Source of the DNA: Fluviibacter sp039805725
GTDB taxonomy: Bacteria > Pseudomonadota > Gammaproteobacteria > Burkholderiales > Rhodocyclaceae
Direction of reading: 5' to 3'
Assembly: GCA_039805725.1 (NCBI GenBank)
Contig: JBDLTT010000025.1
Coordinates: 1 to 29,835, forward strand
DNA length: 29,835 bases
Below, in pieces: positions 15,496 to 24,331 of the stretch. Numbering within the stretch: position 1 is the first letter of the stretch; each line of letters begins with the position of its first letter. The translations under genes were made by a program, and so were the position numbers. The notes under the pieces were generated by a model, which was not told the DNA's origin, did no database searches, and saw only the letters and a program-made list of their open reading frames with translations.

Positions 15496-16070
15496 TGCGT
15501 CTTGTCCTGATGTTGGCCCTGGCGAGTCTTCTCGCTGCTTGTACAACGACGACCAATCTGGCCGGTGTGCCAGAGAAACCGGCAAGGAAGGCGCCGCCCG
15601 AGAGTCGCGCACGCGTTCATACGGAGCTGGCGGCGTTGTATTACCAGCAGGCCAGTTTCAAGACAGCGCTGACAGAAATCGATACGGCATTACGTGTTGA
15701 CGCCGGTTATGCCCCGGCCTACGATATGCGCGGTCTTGTTTATATGCAGTTGGGCGAGCGCGGCCTGGCATCAGATAGTTTCCGCAAGGCGATTGAATTA
15801 GCGCCGGCCGATCCGGATATCCGGAATAACTATGGGTGGTTTCTCTGTACCACAGGTCAACCTCGGGCCGGCCTGGCGCAGCTGGAACTTGCCTGGAAGA
15901 ACCCGCTATACGACACGCCGGGGCGGGCATTAGCCAATGCCAGTCGATGCGCTGTTGAGGCCGGCGACCCTGCGCAAGCAAAGATCTACCGTGAGCGTGC
16001 CGTAACCTATGGCGAGACTTGGAATGACCCGCCTACACCGGAAAACCTCTCACTACCTAACAACAAGTAA
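15495..16070 (+). CDS. pilF: Type IV pilus biogenesis/stability lipoprotein PilF (PilW)
   Basis: The 191-aa product has a lipoprotein signal with lipobox LLAAC (lipidated Cys16) and tetratricopeptide repeats over about residues 38-150 (segments such as AYDMRGLVYMQLGERGLASD and RNNYGWFLC). It is the pilotin that helps localise and assemble the PilQ secretin in the outer membrane. Overlap with rlmN by one base and GAGGTAGGG just upstream suggest coupled translation. Its place between rlmN and rodZ is the conserved one; other pilus genes are not in this window. Confidence 0.93.
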   Translation: MRLVLMLALASLLAACTTTTNLAGVPEKPARKAPPESRARVHTELAALYYQQASFKTALTEIDTALRVDAGYAPAYDMRGLVYMQLGERGLASDSFRKAIELAPADPDIRNNYGWFLCTTGQPRAGLAQLELAWKNPLYDTPGRALANASRCAVEAGDPAQAKIYRERAVTYGETWNDPPTPENLSLPNNK

Positions 16071-16099
16071 CCCTCGTAAAAATCAGAACCGGAATCACT

Positions 16100-16981
16100 A
16101 TGCAGAACACCAATCACGAGAACCCAACCCCCCAGAATCCTTCGGAGCCTCTGGACAAATCGATGGTTGACGAGGTGGTCTCGAATGAACAAAACGTACT
16201 CCGCACAGCCCGTGAGGCCAAGCGCTTGTCGGCGGGGGATGTTGCTTATTCCCTTAAGGTGAGTCCGCGCGTGATCGAGGCGCTAGAAGCTGGTGCGTGG
16301 AATGAATTGCCCGGGCGTACCTTTGTGGTCGGCATTCTCCGCGCTTATGGGCGTCTGCTGGAGATATCGGTTGATGGCTTGGTGGAGGCCGTTCCCGGTG
16401 CACCATCGGCCATGAAGAAAAACGTTGCCGCAACTTCGGGCGCACCAAAGTCAGCGCTCAAGTCAGCGTCTAGCACGCCGCATGATCGCGAAACCAAGCG
16501 TCAATCAAACCGGATGTTGAGGTTCGGTCTGGTCATGATCCTAATTGCTGTGGTGCTGGCCTATGCCGTACCGCGCGATGTCATCGAAACTTCGCTGCAG
16601 GAGGCGCAATCCTTCGTCCAGCGCTTGGCGGGCAACAAAGCGCCGGAGTTGCCTGGCGCGGCGGATCAAACGCAACCGGTCGCACCTGCGGAGCAAGCGG
16701 GTTCGACACCGGCAACGCCTGCCGAGCAGCAGGCGCAGACGGGCACTGGTACGCTGGAACTCCGTTTTTCGGCACCTGCCTGGGTCGAGGTTCGCGACCA
16801 TACCGGCCGTATTATTTACTCGCAGCTCAATGCGGCTGGCACCACGCAATTCATCACCGGTGCAGCGCCGCTGGATGTGATGATTGGTAACGCCAAGCAA
16901 GTACAGGCGCGTTGGCGAGACGAGCCACTTAAACTCGATAAGCTGAGCGGCGACGATGTTGCCCGTCAGACGCTTCGCTAA
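16100..16981 (+). CDS. rodZ: Cytoskeleton protein RodZ (HTH and DUF4115 domains)
   Basis: RodZ (293 aa; E. coli 337) is a bitopic inner membrane protein that links MreB to the cell-wall elongation machinery. Visible: a polar N-terminus, a Cro/C1-type helix-turn-helix (about 32-95, with RLSAGDVAYSLKVSPRVIEALE) that binds MreB, a basic juxtamembrane stretch, one transmembrane helix (about 140-157), a Pro/Ala/Gln-rich periplasmic linker (about 185-215) and the C-terminal beta domain from about 216 (TLELRFSAPAWVEVRD). Despite the HTH, a DNA-binding role is not expected. It precedes ispG by 13 bp. Confidence 0.92.
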   Translation: MQNTNHENPTPQNPSEPLDKSMVDEVVSNEQNVLRTAREAKRLSAGDVAYSLKVSPRVIEALEAGAWNELPGRTFVVGILRAYGRLLEISVDGLVEAVPGAPSAMKKNVAATSGAPKSALKSASSTPHDRETKRQSNRMLRFGLVMILIAVVLAYAVPRDVIETSLQEAQSFVQRLAGNKAPELPGAADQTQPVAPAEQAGSTPATPAEQQAQTGTGTLELRFSAPAWVEVRDHTGRIIYSQLNAAGTTQFITGAAPLDVMIGNAKQVQARWRDEPLKLDKLSGDDVARQTLR

Positions 16982-16994
16982 GACAGATTAGAAG

Positions 16995-18215
16995 ATGCCT
17001 TTGCAACGACACATCACCCGCAGTGTGACCATTGGCGGCGTCGCCATGGGCGGCGGTGCGCCTATAGTGGTGCAGGCAATGACCAACACCGATACGGCGG
17101 ATGCGCTGAAGACGGCTATTCAGGTGGCAGAACTCGCCCGTGCCGGCGCGGAACTGGTACGTATTACCGTCAATACGCCCGAAGCGGCGGCAGCCGTGCC
17201 GGAAATCCGGGCGCAGCTCGATCGAATGAATTGCGATGTGCCTTTAATTGGCGACTTTCATTACAACGGCCATCGTTTATTGACCGACTATCCGGCCTGT
17301 GCTGAAGCGTTGGCGAAGTTCCGCATCAATCCGGGGAACGTGGGTTTTGGTAAAAAGAAGGATGAACAGTTCTCGCAGATGATCGAACTGGCGATTCGCT
17401 ACAACAAGCCTGTGCGCATCGGCGTCAATTGGGGCAGCCTGGATCAGTCCGTGCTAGCCCGGGTCATGGATGACAATGCCCAAAAAACTAACCCCGGCTC
17501 GGCAAATGATGTCATGCGTGAAGCGCTCATTTTGTCGGCGCTGGAATCGGCCGCTCTCGCCGAGCAACTCGGCTTGCCCGGTGATCACATTGTTTTATCC
17601 TGTAAGGTCTCGAGCGTGCAGGATCTGATTGCGGTCTATCGTGATCTGGCCGGTCGCTGCGATTATCCGCTCCACCTCGGGTTGACCGAAGCCGGTATGG
17701 GGTCCAAGGGTATCGTCGCTTCGACCGCCGCAATGGCAGTGCTATTGCAAGAAGGAATTGGCGATACCATTCGCGTGTCGCTGACGCCAGAGCCGAATGG
17801 CTCGCGTTCGCTCGAAGTGCAGGTGGCGCAGGAGTTGCTGCAGACGATGGGGCTGCGCGCGTTTACGCCGTTGGTGACGGCTTGTCCGGGCTGTGGCCGC
17901 ACCACGAGCGTGTTCTTCCAGGAATTGGCATCCGAAGTGCAGACCTATGTGCGCGACAAGATGCCGGCCTGGCGCGAGCAATACGACGGTGTGGAGAACA
18001 TGACGCTGGCGGTGATGGGTTGCATCGTGAATGGACCGGGCGAAAGTAAGCATGCCAACATCGGCATCTCTTTGCCGGGGACGGGTGAAACACCTGCGGC
18101 TCCCGTGTTTGAAGATGGTGTGAAGACCGTCACGCTGCGCGGCGATAACATTGCCCACGAATTCAAAGACATCATTAACCGGTACGTCGAACGCACATAC
18201 CAGCGGAAAGCCTGA
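16995..18215 (+). CDS. ispG: 4-hydroxy-3-methylbut-2-en-1-yl diphosphate synthase
   Basis: IspG (GcpE, 406 aa) converts methylerythritol cyclodiphosphate to HMBPP, the penultimate step of the MEP isoprenoid pathway. The 4Fe-4S ligands are Cys297 and Cys300 in ACPGCGRT and Cys343 in GCIVNGPGE, with Glu350 as the expected fourth ligand. The TIM-barrel N-terminus includes VQAMTNTDTAD and GDFHYNGH. It is the common two-domain bacterial form. hisS starts 4 bp after the stop codon. Confidence 0.97.
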   Translation: MPLQRHITRSVTIGGVAMGGGAPIVVQAMTNTDTADALKTAIQVAELARAGAELVRITVNTPEAAAAVPEIRAQLDRMNCDVPLIGDFHYNGHRLLTDYPACAEALAKFRINPGNVGFGKKKDEQFSQMIELAIRYNKPVRIGVNWGSLDQSVLARVMDDNAQKTNPGSANDVMREALILSALESAALAEQLGLPGDHIVLSCKVSSVQDLIAVYRDLAGRCDYPLHLGLTEAGMGSKGIVASTAAMAVLLQEGIGDTIRVSLTPEPNGSRSLEVQVAQELLQTMGLRAFTPLVTACPGCGRTTSVFFQELASEVQTYVRDKMPAWREQYDGVENMTLAVMGCIVNGPGESKHANIGISLPGTGETPAAPVFEDGVKTVTLRGDNIAHEFKDIINRYVERTYQRKA

Positions 18216-18218
18216 CCA

Positions 18219-19535
18219 ATGAGTAATCGCCTGCAAGCCGTGCGCGGCATGAACGACATCCTGCCCGACGAAGCGGAATCCTGGGAGTGGCTGGAGGAGA
18301 CGTTGCGCGCCTGGCTGAAGAGCTATGGTTATCGGCCAATCCGCATGCCGATCGTTGAACCGACCCCGTTATTCAAACGCGCTATCGGGGAGGTCACCGA
18401 TATCGTTGAGAAGGAAATGTATTCCTTTGTCGATAGCCTCAATGGCGAAGAGCTCACGCTTCGTCCGGAAGGCACGGCAGGGTGCGTGCGCGCTGTCATC
18501 CAACACAATGTCGCGACCGAGCGCCCGCAGCGTTTGTATTACACCGGTCAGATGTTCCGGCACGAGCGTCCGCAGAAAGGGCGTTATCGCCAGTTCCATC
18601 AGGTCGGCGTTGAAGCCTTTGGCTTTACCGGTCCGGACGTGGATGCCGAGCAAATTCTGATGGGCGCACGTCTTTGGCAGGATCTGGGGCTGGACAATAT
18701 TCGTCTGGAACTCAATAGCCTCGGTCAGCCCGAAGAACGTGCCGCACATCGTGCCGCATTGATCGCATACTTTGAAGCGCATCAAGATCAACTCGACGAA
18801 GACGCGCAGCGTCGTCTGCACAGCAATCCGTTGCGTATTCTCGACACCAAAAATCCGGACATGCAGTCGCTGGTGAGCAATGCCCCGCGGCTGATGGATT
18901 ACCTGGGTGCCGAATCGCTGGCGCATTTTGAGCGCGTGCAGGCATTAGTGCGTCACGCCGGCATCAACTTTACCGTCAATCCACGCCTCGTACGCGGGCT
19001 GGATTACTATAACCTCACCGTATTTGAATGGGTGACCGACGCGTTAGGTGCCCAGGGGACGGTCTGCGCCGGAGGTCGTTATGATGGGCTGGTCGAGCAG
19101 CTTGGCGGCAAGCCAATGCCAGCCTGTGGGTTTGCACTTGGGGTTGAACGCCTGTTAGCACTGCTGCAGGATGCAGACAACTTACCGCAGGCTGAGGCCC
19201 CGGATGTCTATCTGATTCATCAGGGCGAGGCAGCCAGCGATCTGGCAATTCGCGTGGCCGAGAGTCTGCGCGATACCGGTCTTGATGTGGTGTACCACTG
19301 CGGTGGTGGAAGTTTCAAATCGCAAATGAAACGGGCGGATCACTCCGGTGCACCACTGGCGGTCATTATTGGTGACGATGAAGTCGCTAAAAGCGAAGTG
19401 ACCGTTAAGGCGATGCGCCAAAAAGACTGGGCTGAGGGTGATACCGCCAACAATCAGGTTCGTGTTGCGCTGGACGATCTGGCCGAGCACATCATGTCAC
19501 AATGGACGGAGAACGATCTCGGCCAGGGCTTCTAA
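18219..19535 (+). CDS. hisS: Histidyl-tRNA synthetase
   Basis: This 438-aa class II synthetase charges tRNA-His. Motif 2 is seen as FRHERPQKGRYRQFHQVG with Arg114, the histidine-specific HisA motif is LVRGLDYYNLTVFEW with catalytic Arg259, and motif 3 is FALGVERLL with Arg311; the last two fall on the same numbers as in E. coli. The anticodon-binding domain occupies about 330-430. GGAAAG (18206-18211) in the end of ispG is a good Shine-Dalgarno. It is distinct from the paralogue hisZ at 26731, which lacks the HisA motif. Confidence 0.98.
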   Translation: MSNRLQAVRGMNDILPDEAESWEWLEETLRAWLKSYGYRPIRMPIVEPTPLFKRAIGEVTDIVEKEMYSFVDSLNGEELTLRPEGTAGCVRAVIQHNVATERPQRLYYTGQMFRHERPQKGRYRQFHQVGVEAFGFTGPDVDAEQILMGARLWQDLGLDNIRLELNSLGQPEERAAHRAALIAYFEAHQDQLDEDAQRRLHSNPLRILDTKNPDMQSLVSNAPRLMDYLGAESLAHFERVQALVRHAGINFTVNPRLVRGLDYYNLTVFEWVTDALGAQGTVCAGGRYDGLVEQLGGKPMPACGFALGVERLLALLQDADNLPQAEAPDVYLIHQGEAASDLAIRVAESLRDTGLDVVYHCGGGSFKSQMKRADHSGAPLAVIIGDDEVAKSEVTVKAMRQKDWAEGDTANNQVRVALDDLAEHIMSQWTENDLGQGF

Positions 19536-19577
19536 CCGGCTGACGATGGTGCAAATAAAAACAACGGGAACATAAAA

Positions 19578-20270
19578 ATGGCTGTGTACGATCTTGAAGA
19601 ACAGGAACAGATTGCCGTGCTACGTGGTTGGTGGAAGCAGTATGGTGGCTGGGCGAGCGGCATTCTCTTAATCGTCGCGCTTGGTTGGCTGGGTTGGTAT
19701 GGCTGGCAGAGTTACCTGAAGTCGCAGAACGCCGAAGCCAGCCGCATCTTCCTGGTATTGCAACAGGCCAGTGCTCAGCAGGACACGGCGCGCGTTAAAC
19801 AAGCCGCCGGCGAACTCGTTAGCCAATATCCACGCAGTCAGTTCAGCGCCCTTGGCGCCTTGCTGGCGGCCAATACCCTGGATGCTGCCGGCGACCCCAA
19901 GAGCGCCGAAGCCCAATTGAATTGGGTCGCCAACAATGGTAAAGAAGCACTTCGTGGCATTGCCCGACTGCGCTTGGCCGGGATCCAGATGGATCAGAAA
20001 GATTACGATGGTGCGCTAAAGACCTTGTCAGAGTCGGCGCCTGCCGGTTTTGCGGCGCGTTATGACGCGGCTCGTGGTGATGTGTACGCGGCTCAGGGTA
20101 AGCCGACCGAAGCGCGTACCAGCTATGACGCCGCTTTGAAAAACCTGGAAGTCGGCGGTAAAGATGTCACACCCAACAGCGAATTCGCTGGCAGTGAGCC
20201 GGGACAACTCCTACGTCGTCTGGTGCTGGAAAAGCGTGGCGCGCTGCCCAATGCGGCGCCAGTTCAGTAA
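19578..20270 (+). CDS. yfgM: YfgM/TPR_21 family membrane-anchored tetratricopeptide protein
   Basis: A 230-aa protein with a short cytoplasmic N-terminus (MAVYDLEEQEQIAVLRGWW), one transmembrane helix (about 24-42) and a periplasmic region of TPR-like helices (for example GDPKSAEAQLNWVANNG and YAAQGKPTEARTSYDAALKNL). E. coli YfgM (206 aa) associates with the SecYEG translocon and the chaperone PpiD. GGGAAC (19565-19570) precedes the start. The hisS-yfgM-bamB-der order is conserved in beta- and gammaproteobacteria and supports the assignment. Confidence 0.92.
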   Translation: MAVYDLEEQEQIAVLRGWWKQYGGWASGILLIVALGWLGWYGWQSYLKSQNAEASRIFLVLQQASAQQDTARVKQAAGELVSQYPRSQFSALGALLAANTLDAAGDPKSAEAQLNWVANNGKEALRGIARLRLAGIQMDQKDYDGALKTLSESAPAGFAARYDAARGDVYAAQGKPTEARTSYDAALKNLEVGGKDVTPNSEFAGSEPGQLLRRLVLEKRGALPNAAPVQ

Positions 20271-20291
20271 GTTCGACGCAATCAGCCCGCT

Positions 20292-21428
20292 ATGAAGCAA
20301 CTCGCGCGACGATACCTCCTTGTCATTCCGCTGCTGGCTGTTCTGGCTGGATGCAGCCTGTTTGCCAGCTCTAAAGCCAAACCCACACCGCTCACACCGA
20401 TCACCGAGCGCTTGACCGTTCACACCGAATGGCAAACCTCGGTTGGCAAAGCGGGCAACTTCAGCTTTTTGCCGGCCAGTGGTGGCCCGGTGGTGTTAGC
20501 GGCCTCATATGACGGCACGGTGGTTCGCCTCGATAACGGTAAGGAAAGCTGGCGTACCAGTGCCGGACAGAAGATTTCATCGGGAACAGCCAGTGACGGT
20601 CGCCTGGTCGTTGTTGGCACCTATAAAGGCGAAGTGCTGGCCTTTGATTTTGAAACCGGAAAATCACGCTGGTCTGCACAGGTCAAAGGAGAGTTGGTGG
20701 CGCCCCCTGCCATCACGGAAGGTCTGGTCATTGTCCGGACCAGTGACAATCGTGTGATTGCCCTGGACGGCAACGATGGCAAGCAGCGTTGGAATTACCA
20801 ACGCAGCAATCCCCCCTTGGCAGTACGCTCGTTGGCACCGCCGTTACCGTTTGGCCCTTATGTGCTGGTCGGTATGCCCGGCGGCAAGCTCTATGCGTTA
20901 GCGTTGCAGAATGGCGCACCCGCCTGGGAAGGTACCGTATCTGTGCCGCGTGGTGCGACCGAGCTAGATCGTGTTTCAGACGTGGTGACCGTGCCGGTCG
21001 TTCAGGGGCCGCAGATGTGTGCCGTGGCTTTCCAGGGGCGTGCCGCCTGCTTTGATATGCAGGGCGGTAACCAGATGTGGTCGCGAGAAGTTTCCTCGGT
21101 TGCCGGCATTACGATGGATGACCGTCGTGTATTCATTCCGGATGAACAGGATGTTGTTCACGCGTTTGACCGGATGACCGGGGCTTCTGTGTGGCGCCAA
21201 GATCGGCTGAAGTATCGAAATCTTTCGGCCCCGGTCGCCTTACCCATGGGTCTGGTGGTTGCTGATGCGCAAGGGTTTGTGCACGTATTGGACCGGGATA
21301 CCGGTGAATTTATCGGCCGTTTGAATGTTGGCGGTGGCGGAGTTATGACGATTCTGCCAGCGCTATCACCGAATACGGTGGTCTTACAAACACGCAATGG
21401 CACACTTATGGCGGTAACGCTTCAATGA
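20292..21428 (+). CDS. bamB: Outer membrane protein assembly factor BamB
   Basis: BamB (378 aa) is a lipoprotein of the BAM complex, which inserts beta-barrel proteins in the outer membrane. The signal peptide ends in the lipobox LAGC (Cys21). The rest is an eight-bladed beta-propeller; PQQ-like repeats are readable, such as VVLAASYDGTVVRLD, VIVRTSDNRVIALDGNDG and VVLQTRNGTLMAV. It overlaps der by 4 bp (ATGA), so translation is probably coupled. No clear Shine-Dalgarno lies before ATG 20292. Confidence 0.96.
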   Translation: MKQLARRYLLVIPLLAVLAGCSLFASSKAKPTPLTPITERLTVHTEWQTSVGKAGNFSFLPASGGPVVLAASYDGTVVRLDNGKESWRTSAGQKISSGTASDGRLVVVGTYKGEVLAFDFETGKSRWSAQVKGELVAPPAITEGLVIVRTSDNRVIALDGNDGKQRWNYQRSNPPLAVRSLAPPLPFGPYVLVGMPGGKLYALALQNGAPAWEGTVSVPRGATELDRVSDVVTVPVVQGPQMCAVAFQGRAACFDMQGGNQMWSREVSSVAGITMDDRRVFIPDEQDVVHAFDRMTGASVWRQDRLKYRNLSAPVALPMGLVVADAQGFVHVLDRDTGEFIGRLNVGGGGVMTILPALSPNTVVLQTRNGTLMAVTLQ

Positions 21429-22750
21429 AACCCACCATCGCACTCGTTGGCCGTGCCAACGTTGGCAAATCCACGCTATTTAATCGTCTAACCCGATCGC
21501 GTGACGCGATCGTGGCGGACATGCCCGGCCTTACGCGCGATCGGCACTATGGTCACGGCAAGATCGGCCGCAAAGGTTTTCTGGCGATTGATACTGGCGG
21601 CTTTGAACCCAAATCGCGCGAAGGCATTACGCAGGAGATGGCGCGTCAGACCGAGCAGGCCATTCACGAAGCGGATCGTATTATTTTTGTCGTCGATGGT
21701 CGGGAGGGCATCACGCCGCTCGACAAGGACATCGCGCAGCTGCTGCGCCGGATCAACCGGCCGGTGATTGTTGCCGTCAACAAGGTCGAAGGTATGGATC
21801 GCGGTGTGGTCGCTGCCGATTTTCACGAGTTGGGTCTGGGTGATCCACAGCCAATCTCGGCGGCTCATGGTGAAGGCGTACGTAGCCTCATTGAGGATAC
21901 GCTGGCAGATTTTCCGGAAGACCCGGAAGACGACGACGATGCCGAACGTATCCCACGCGTCGCCATTGCCGGTAGGCCCAACGTTGGCAAGTCGACGTTG
22001 ATCAACGCCTTGCTTGGCGAAGAGCGTGTCATCGCGTTTGATCAGCCGGGCACCACGCGTGATGCGATCGAAATCGAATTCGAGCGCGGCGACAAGAAGT
22101 ATCAGCTTATCGATACCGCCGGTGTGCGCCGTAAGGGTCGCGTCTTCGAAGCGGTGGAAAAATTCTCGGTCATCAAAACATTGCAGGCGATTGAAGCCGC
22201 CAACGTGGTGATTCTGGTGCTGGACGCCCGGCAGGATGTCGCGGATCAGGATGCGCACCTTGCCGGTTTTATCAAAGAATCCGGCCGCGCTTTGGTGGTG
22301 GCCGTCAACAAGTGGGATGGTCTTGGTGAATACGAGCGTGAACAGTGCAAGCTGGCGATCGAACGACGCTTTAAATTCCTCGACTTCGCCAGCTTTCATT
22401 ACATCTCGGCGAAAGAAGGTCGCGGACTGGATGGTGTGATGCGCTCGGTCGATAAGGCTTATGCTGCTGCGATGGCTAAACTCTCGACGCCGCAGCTGAC
22501 CCGGGTGCTAATGGATGCGGTTGCGCGTCAGACACCACCGCGCCACGGCATCTTCCGGCCAAAACCCCGTTATGCACACCAGGGCGGTATGAATCCGCCG
22601 TTGATCGTGATTCATGGCAACGCGCTGAACCATATCCCGGATAGTTATCGTCGTTACCTGGAGCACTGCTTCCGTGACCATTTCCATCTGCAGGGTACCC
22701 CGCTGCGTCTACAGTTCAATGTATCGCGCAACCCCTATGTGGATGATTAA
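21425..22750 (+). CDS. der: Ribosome biogenesis GTPase Der (EngA)
   Basis: Der (441 aa) is an essential GTPase with two tandem G domains and a C-terminal KH-like domain, acting in late 50S subunit assembly. First G domain: GRANVGKST (8-16), DMPGLTRD, NKVEG. Second: GRPNVGKST (183-191), DQPGTTRD, DTAGVRRKG and NKWDG. An acidic linker (DFPEDPEDDDDAER) joins them. The KH-like domain with PPRHGIFRPKPRYAHQGG closes the protein. Its start overlaps the bamB stop. Confidence 0.98.
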   Translation: MKPTIALVGRANVGKSTLFNRLTRSRDAIVADMPGLTRDRHYGHGKIGRKGFLAIDTGGFEPKSREGITQEMARQTEQAIHEADRIIFVVDGREGITPLDKDIAQLLRRINRPVIVAVNKVEGMDRGVVAADFHELGLGDPQPISAAHGEGVRSLIEDTLADFPEDPEDDDDAERIPRVAIAGRPNVGKSTLINALLGEERVIAFDQPGTTRDAIEIEFERGDKKYQLIDTAGVRRKGRVFEAVEKFSVIKTLQAIEAANVVILVLDARQDVADQDAHLAGFIKESGRALVVAVNKWDGLGEYEREQCKLAIERRFKFLDFASFHYISAKEGRGLDGVMRSVDKAYAAAMAKLSTPQLTRVLMDAVARQTPPRHGIFRPKPRYAHQGGMNPPLIVIHGNALNHIPDSYRRYLEHCFRDHFHLQGTPLRLQFNVSRNPYVDD

Positions 22751-22762
22751 GCAGGAAAGTCA

Positions 22763-22793
22763 TCCGAAAATGCTTTGCGCATTCGGAGATTTT
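22763..22793 (+). terminator. Possible intrinsic terminator between der and hfq
   Basis: Bases 22763-22768 and 22771-22773 pair with 22779-22787 (9 bp with two bulged A residues, 5-nt loop), followed by GATTTTGCTTT. An alternative stem (22741-22746 with 22760-22765) shares three bases (22763-22765) with it, so the two cannot both be complete. Termination is probably partial. Confidence 0.4.
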
Positions 22794-22859
22794 GCTTTAA
22801 ATTGATTTACTCGCATCAAAACCCACCCCACAATAATCAGAAGAAAGCGGAATATAAAA

Positions 22860-23096
22860 ATGACGAATAAGGGCCAGTTGCTGCAGGATCCTTTTTTGAA
22901 TGCCTTGCGCCGTGAGCATGTGCCGGTCTCGATCTATCTGGTCAACGGTATCAAGCTGCAGGGGCAGATCGAGTCCTTCGATCAGTACGTCGTATTGCTG
23001 AGAAACACCGTGACTCAGATGGTCTACAAGCACGCCATTTCCACCGTGGTCCCGGCACGCGCTGTCAGCTTTAGTCAGGAACCGCCCGCGGCATGA
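22860..23096 (+). CDS. hfq: RNA chaperone Hfq
   Basis: Hfq (78 aa) is a hexameric Sm-like protein that pairs small RNAs with mRNAs. The N-terminal KGQLLQDPFLNALRRE and the Sm1/Sm2 motifs (VPVSIYLVNGIKLQGQIESFD split over 21-41, and YKHAIST, 56-62) are intact. The proximal uridine pocket residues Gln9, Lys57 and His58 are present. The rim patch reads RREH (17-20) where E. coli has RRER, so one rim arginine is a histidine. The C-terminal tail is very short (about 10 aa). It overlaps hflX by 4 bp. The 109-bp upstream gap must hold its promoter, but I see no strong one. Confidence 0.98.
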   Translation: MTNKGQLLQDPFLNALRREHVPVSIYLVNGIKLQGQIESFDQYVVLLRNTVTQMVYKHAISTVVPARAVSFSQEPPAA

Positions 23097-24331
23097 CTCA
23101 TCCCGACCCGGCACTGGCCGGGTTGTCTGACCCGCGTCTCGCCAGACAGTCGTCGCATAACCGGTCGCACGGCCGGATGCTGGAGCGGGTGCTCATCGTT
23201 CAGGTCGACTTCGGTGATCTGGATCTCAATGAGGCCATTGAAGAGGTGCGTATGCTGGCCGAATCGGCTGGCGCCGAAGTGGCGGATGTCATCACCTGCC
23301 GTCGGGATCGCCCCGATGTGGCGCTCTTTGTGGGTTCGGGTAAAGCCGATGAAATTGCCCAGCGGGCCAAAGCCTTAGATGCGAGCCTCATCATCTTTAA
23401 TCATGCGCTCTCGCCGGTACAGCAGCGTAACCTCGAACAGGTGGCCCATGGCCGCGTGATTGATCGCACCAGTCTCATTCTGGACATCTTTGCCTTGCGT
23501 GCTCAAAGCGCTGAAGGCAAGCTGCAGGTCGAACTGGCGCAATTAGAGCATCTGGCTTCCCGTCTCATTCGCGGCTGGACTCACCTAGAGCGGCAGCGCG
23601 GCGGTATCGGCCTACGTGGCCCGGGTGAAACCCAGTTGGAAACCGATCGTCGGCTCATTGGCCAGCGCGTCAAAATGCTCAAGGAACGTCTTGCCCGGCT
23701 GGCGCGTCAGCGCAAGACCCAGGGACGGGCGCGACGTCGTCAGGGGGTGTTGACGATCTCGCTGGTGGGTTACACCAACGCCGGCAAATCGACCCTATTC
23801 AATGCGCTCACCCATTCGGGCGCTTACGCGGCTGACCAGCTTTTTGCCACGCTCGACACGACCGTGCGCCGAGTCTGGTTACCGGAAGCGGGCAATGTGG
23901 TGATCGCCGACACGGTTGGTTTTATCCGTGATTTGCCACATACCCTGGTGGAAGCCTTCAAGGCAACCCTGGAAACCACCACGCAGGCCGATCTGCTGCT
24001 TCATGTGATTGATGCCGCCAACCCCGCGCGAGACCAACAGATCGCCGAAGTTAACAAGGTTTTGAGCGAAATTGGCGCAAGCCACGTGCCGCAGATCCGG
24101 GTCTATAACAAGTGCGATCTCACGGCCGCTGAGCCCGGCGTGGCGCGTGATGCCTATGGTAAAATTGCTCATGTACGGCTTAGTGCCCAAACGGGTGCCG
24201 GCTTACCTGGGTTGCGGGCGGCGATCGCCGAATTTGCCCGTCCTGATCCCCACCCGGCATTGGCCGGATTTGAGAACCAATCCTCTTCGGAGTTAGCGCC
24301 ACCCCCGCTGCCGCCTGATGTCGATCAATGA
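23093..24331 (+). CDS. hflX: Ribosome-rescue GTPase HflX
   Basis: HflX (412 aa) is a GTPase that binds the 50S subunit and splits stalled ribosomes under stress. The N-terminal HflX domain with VGSGKADEIAQ and FNHALSPVQQRNLE is followed by a coiled linker (about 155-215, with GGIGLRGPGETQLETDRR). The G domain has P-loop GYTNAGKST (226-234), ATLDTTVRR, DTVGFIRDLPH and YNKCD. Its start overlaps hfq (ATGA) and its end overlaps hflK by 14 bp. Confidence 0.97.
   Translation: MTHPDPALAGLSDPRLARQSSHNRSHGRMLERVLIVQVDFGDLDLNEAIEEVRMLAESAGAEVADVITCRRDRPDVALFVGSGKADEIAQRAKALDASLIIFNHALSPVQQRNLEQVAHGRVIDRTSLILDIFALRAQSAEGKLQVELAQLEHLASRLIRGWTHLERQRGGIGLRGPGETQLETDRRLIGQRVKMLKERLARLARQRKTQGRARRRQGVLTISLVGYTNAGKSTLFNALTHSGAYAADQLFATLDTTVRRVWLPEAGNVVIADTVGFIRDLPHTLVEAFKATLETTTQADLLLHVIDAANPARDQQIAEVNKVLSEIGASHVPQIRVYNKCDLTAAEPGVARDAYGKIAHVRLSAQTGAGLPGLRAAIAEFARPDPHPALAGFENQSSSELAPPPLPPDVDQ

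Noticed and set aside
21488..22399. A 303-codon open frame on the - strand inside der
   Set aside because: It is a shadow of der, which has all its GTPase motifs; the antisense translation resembles no family.
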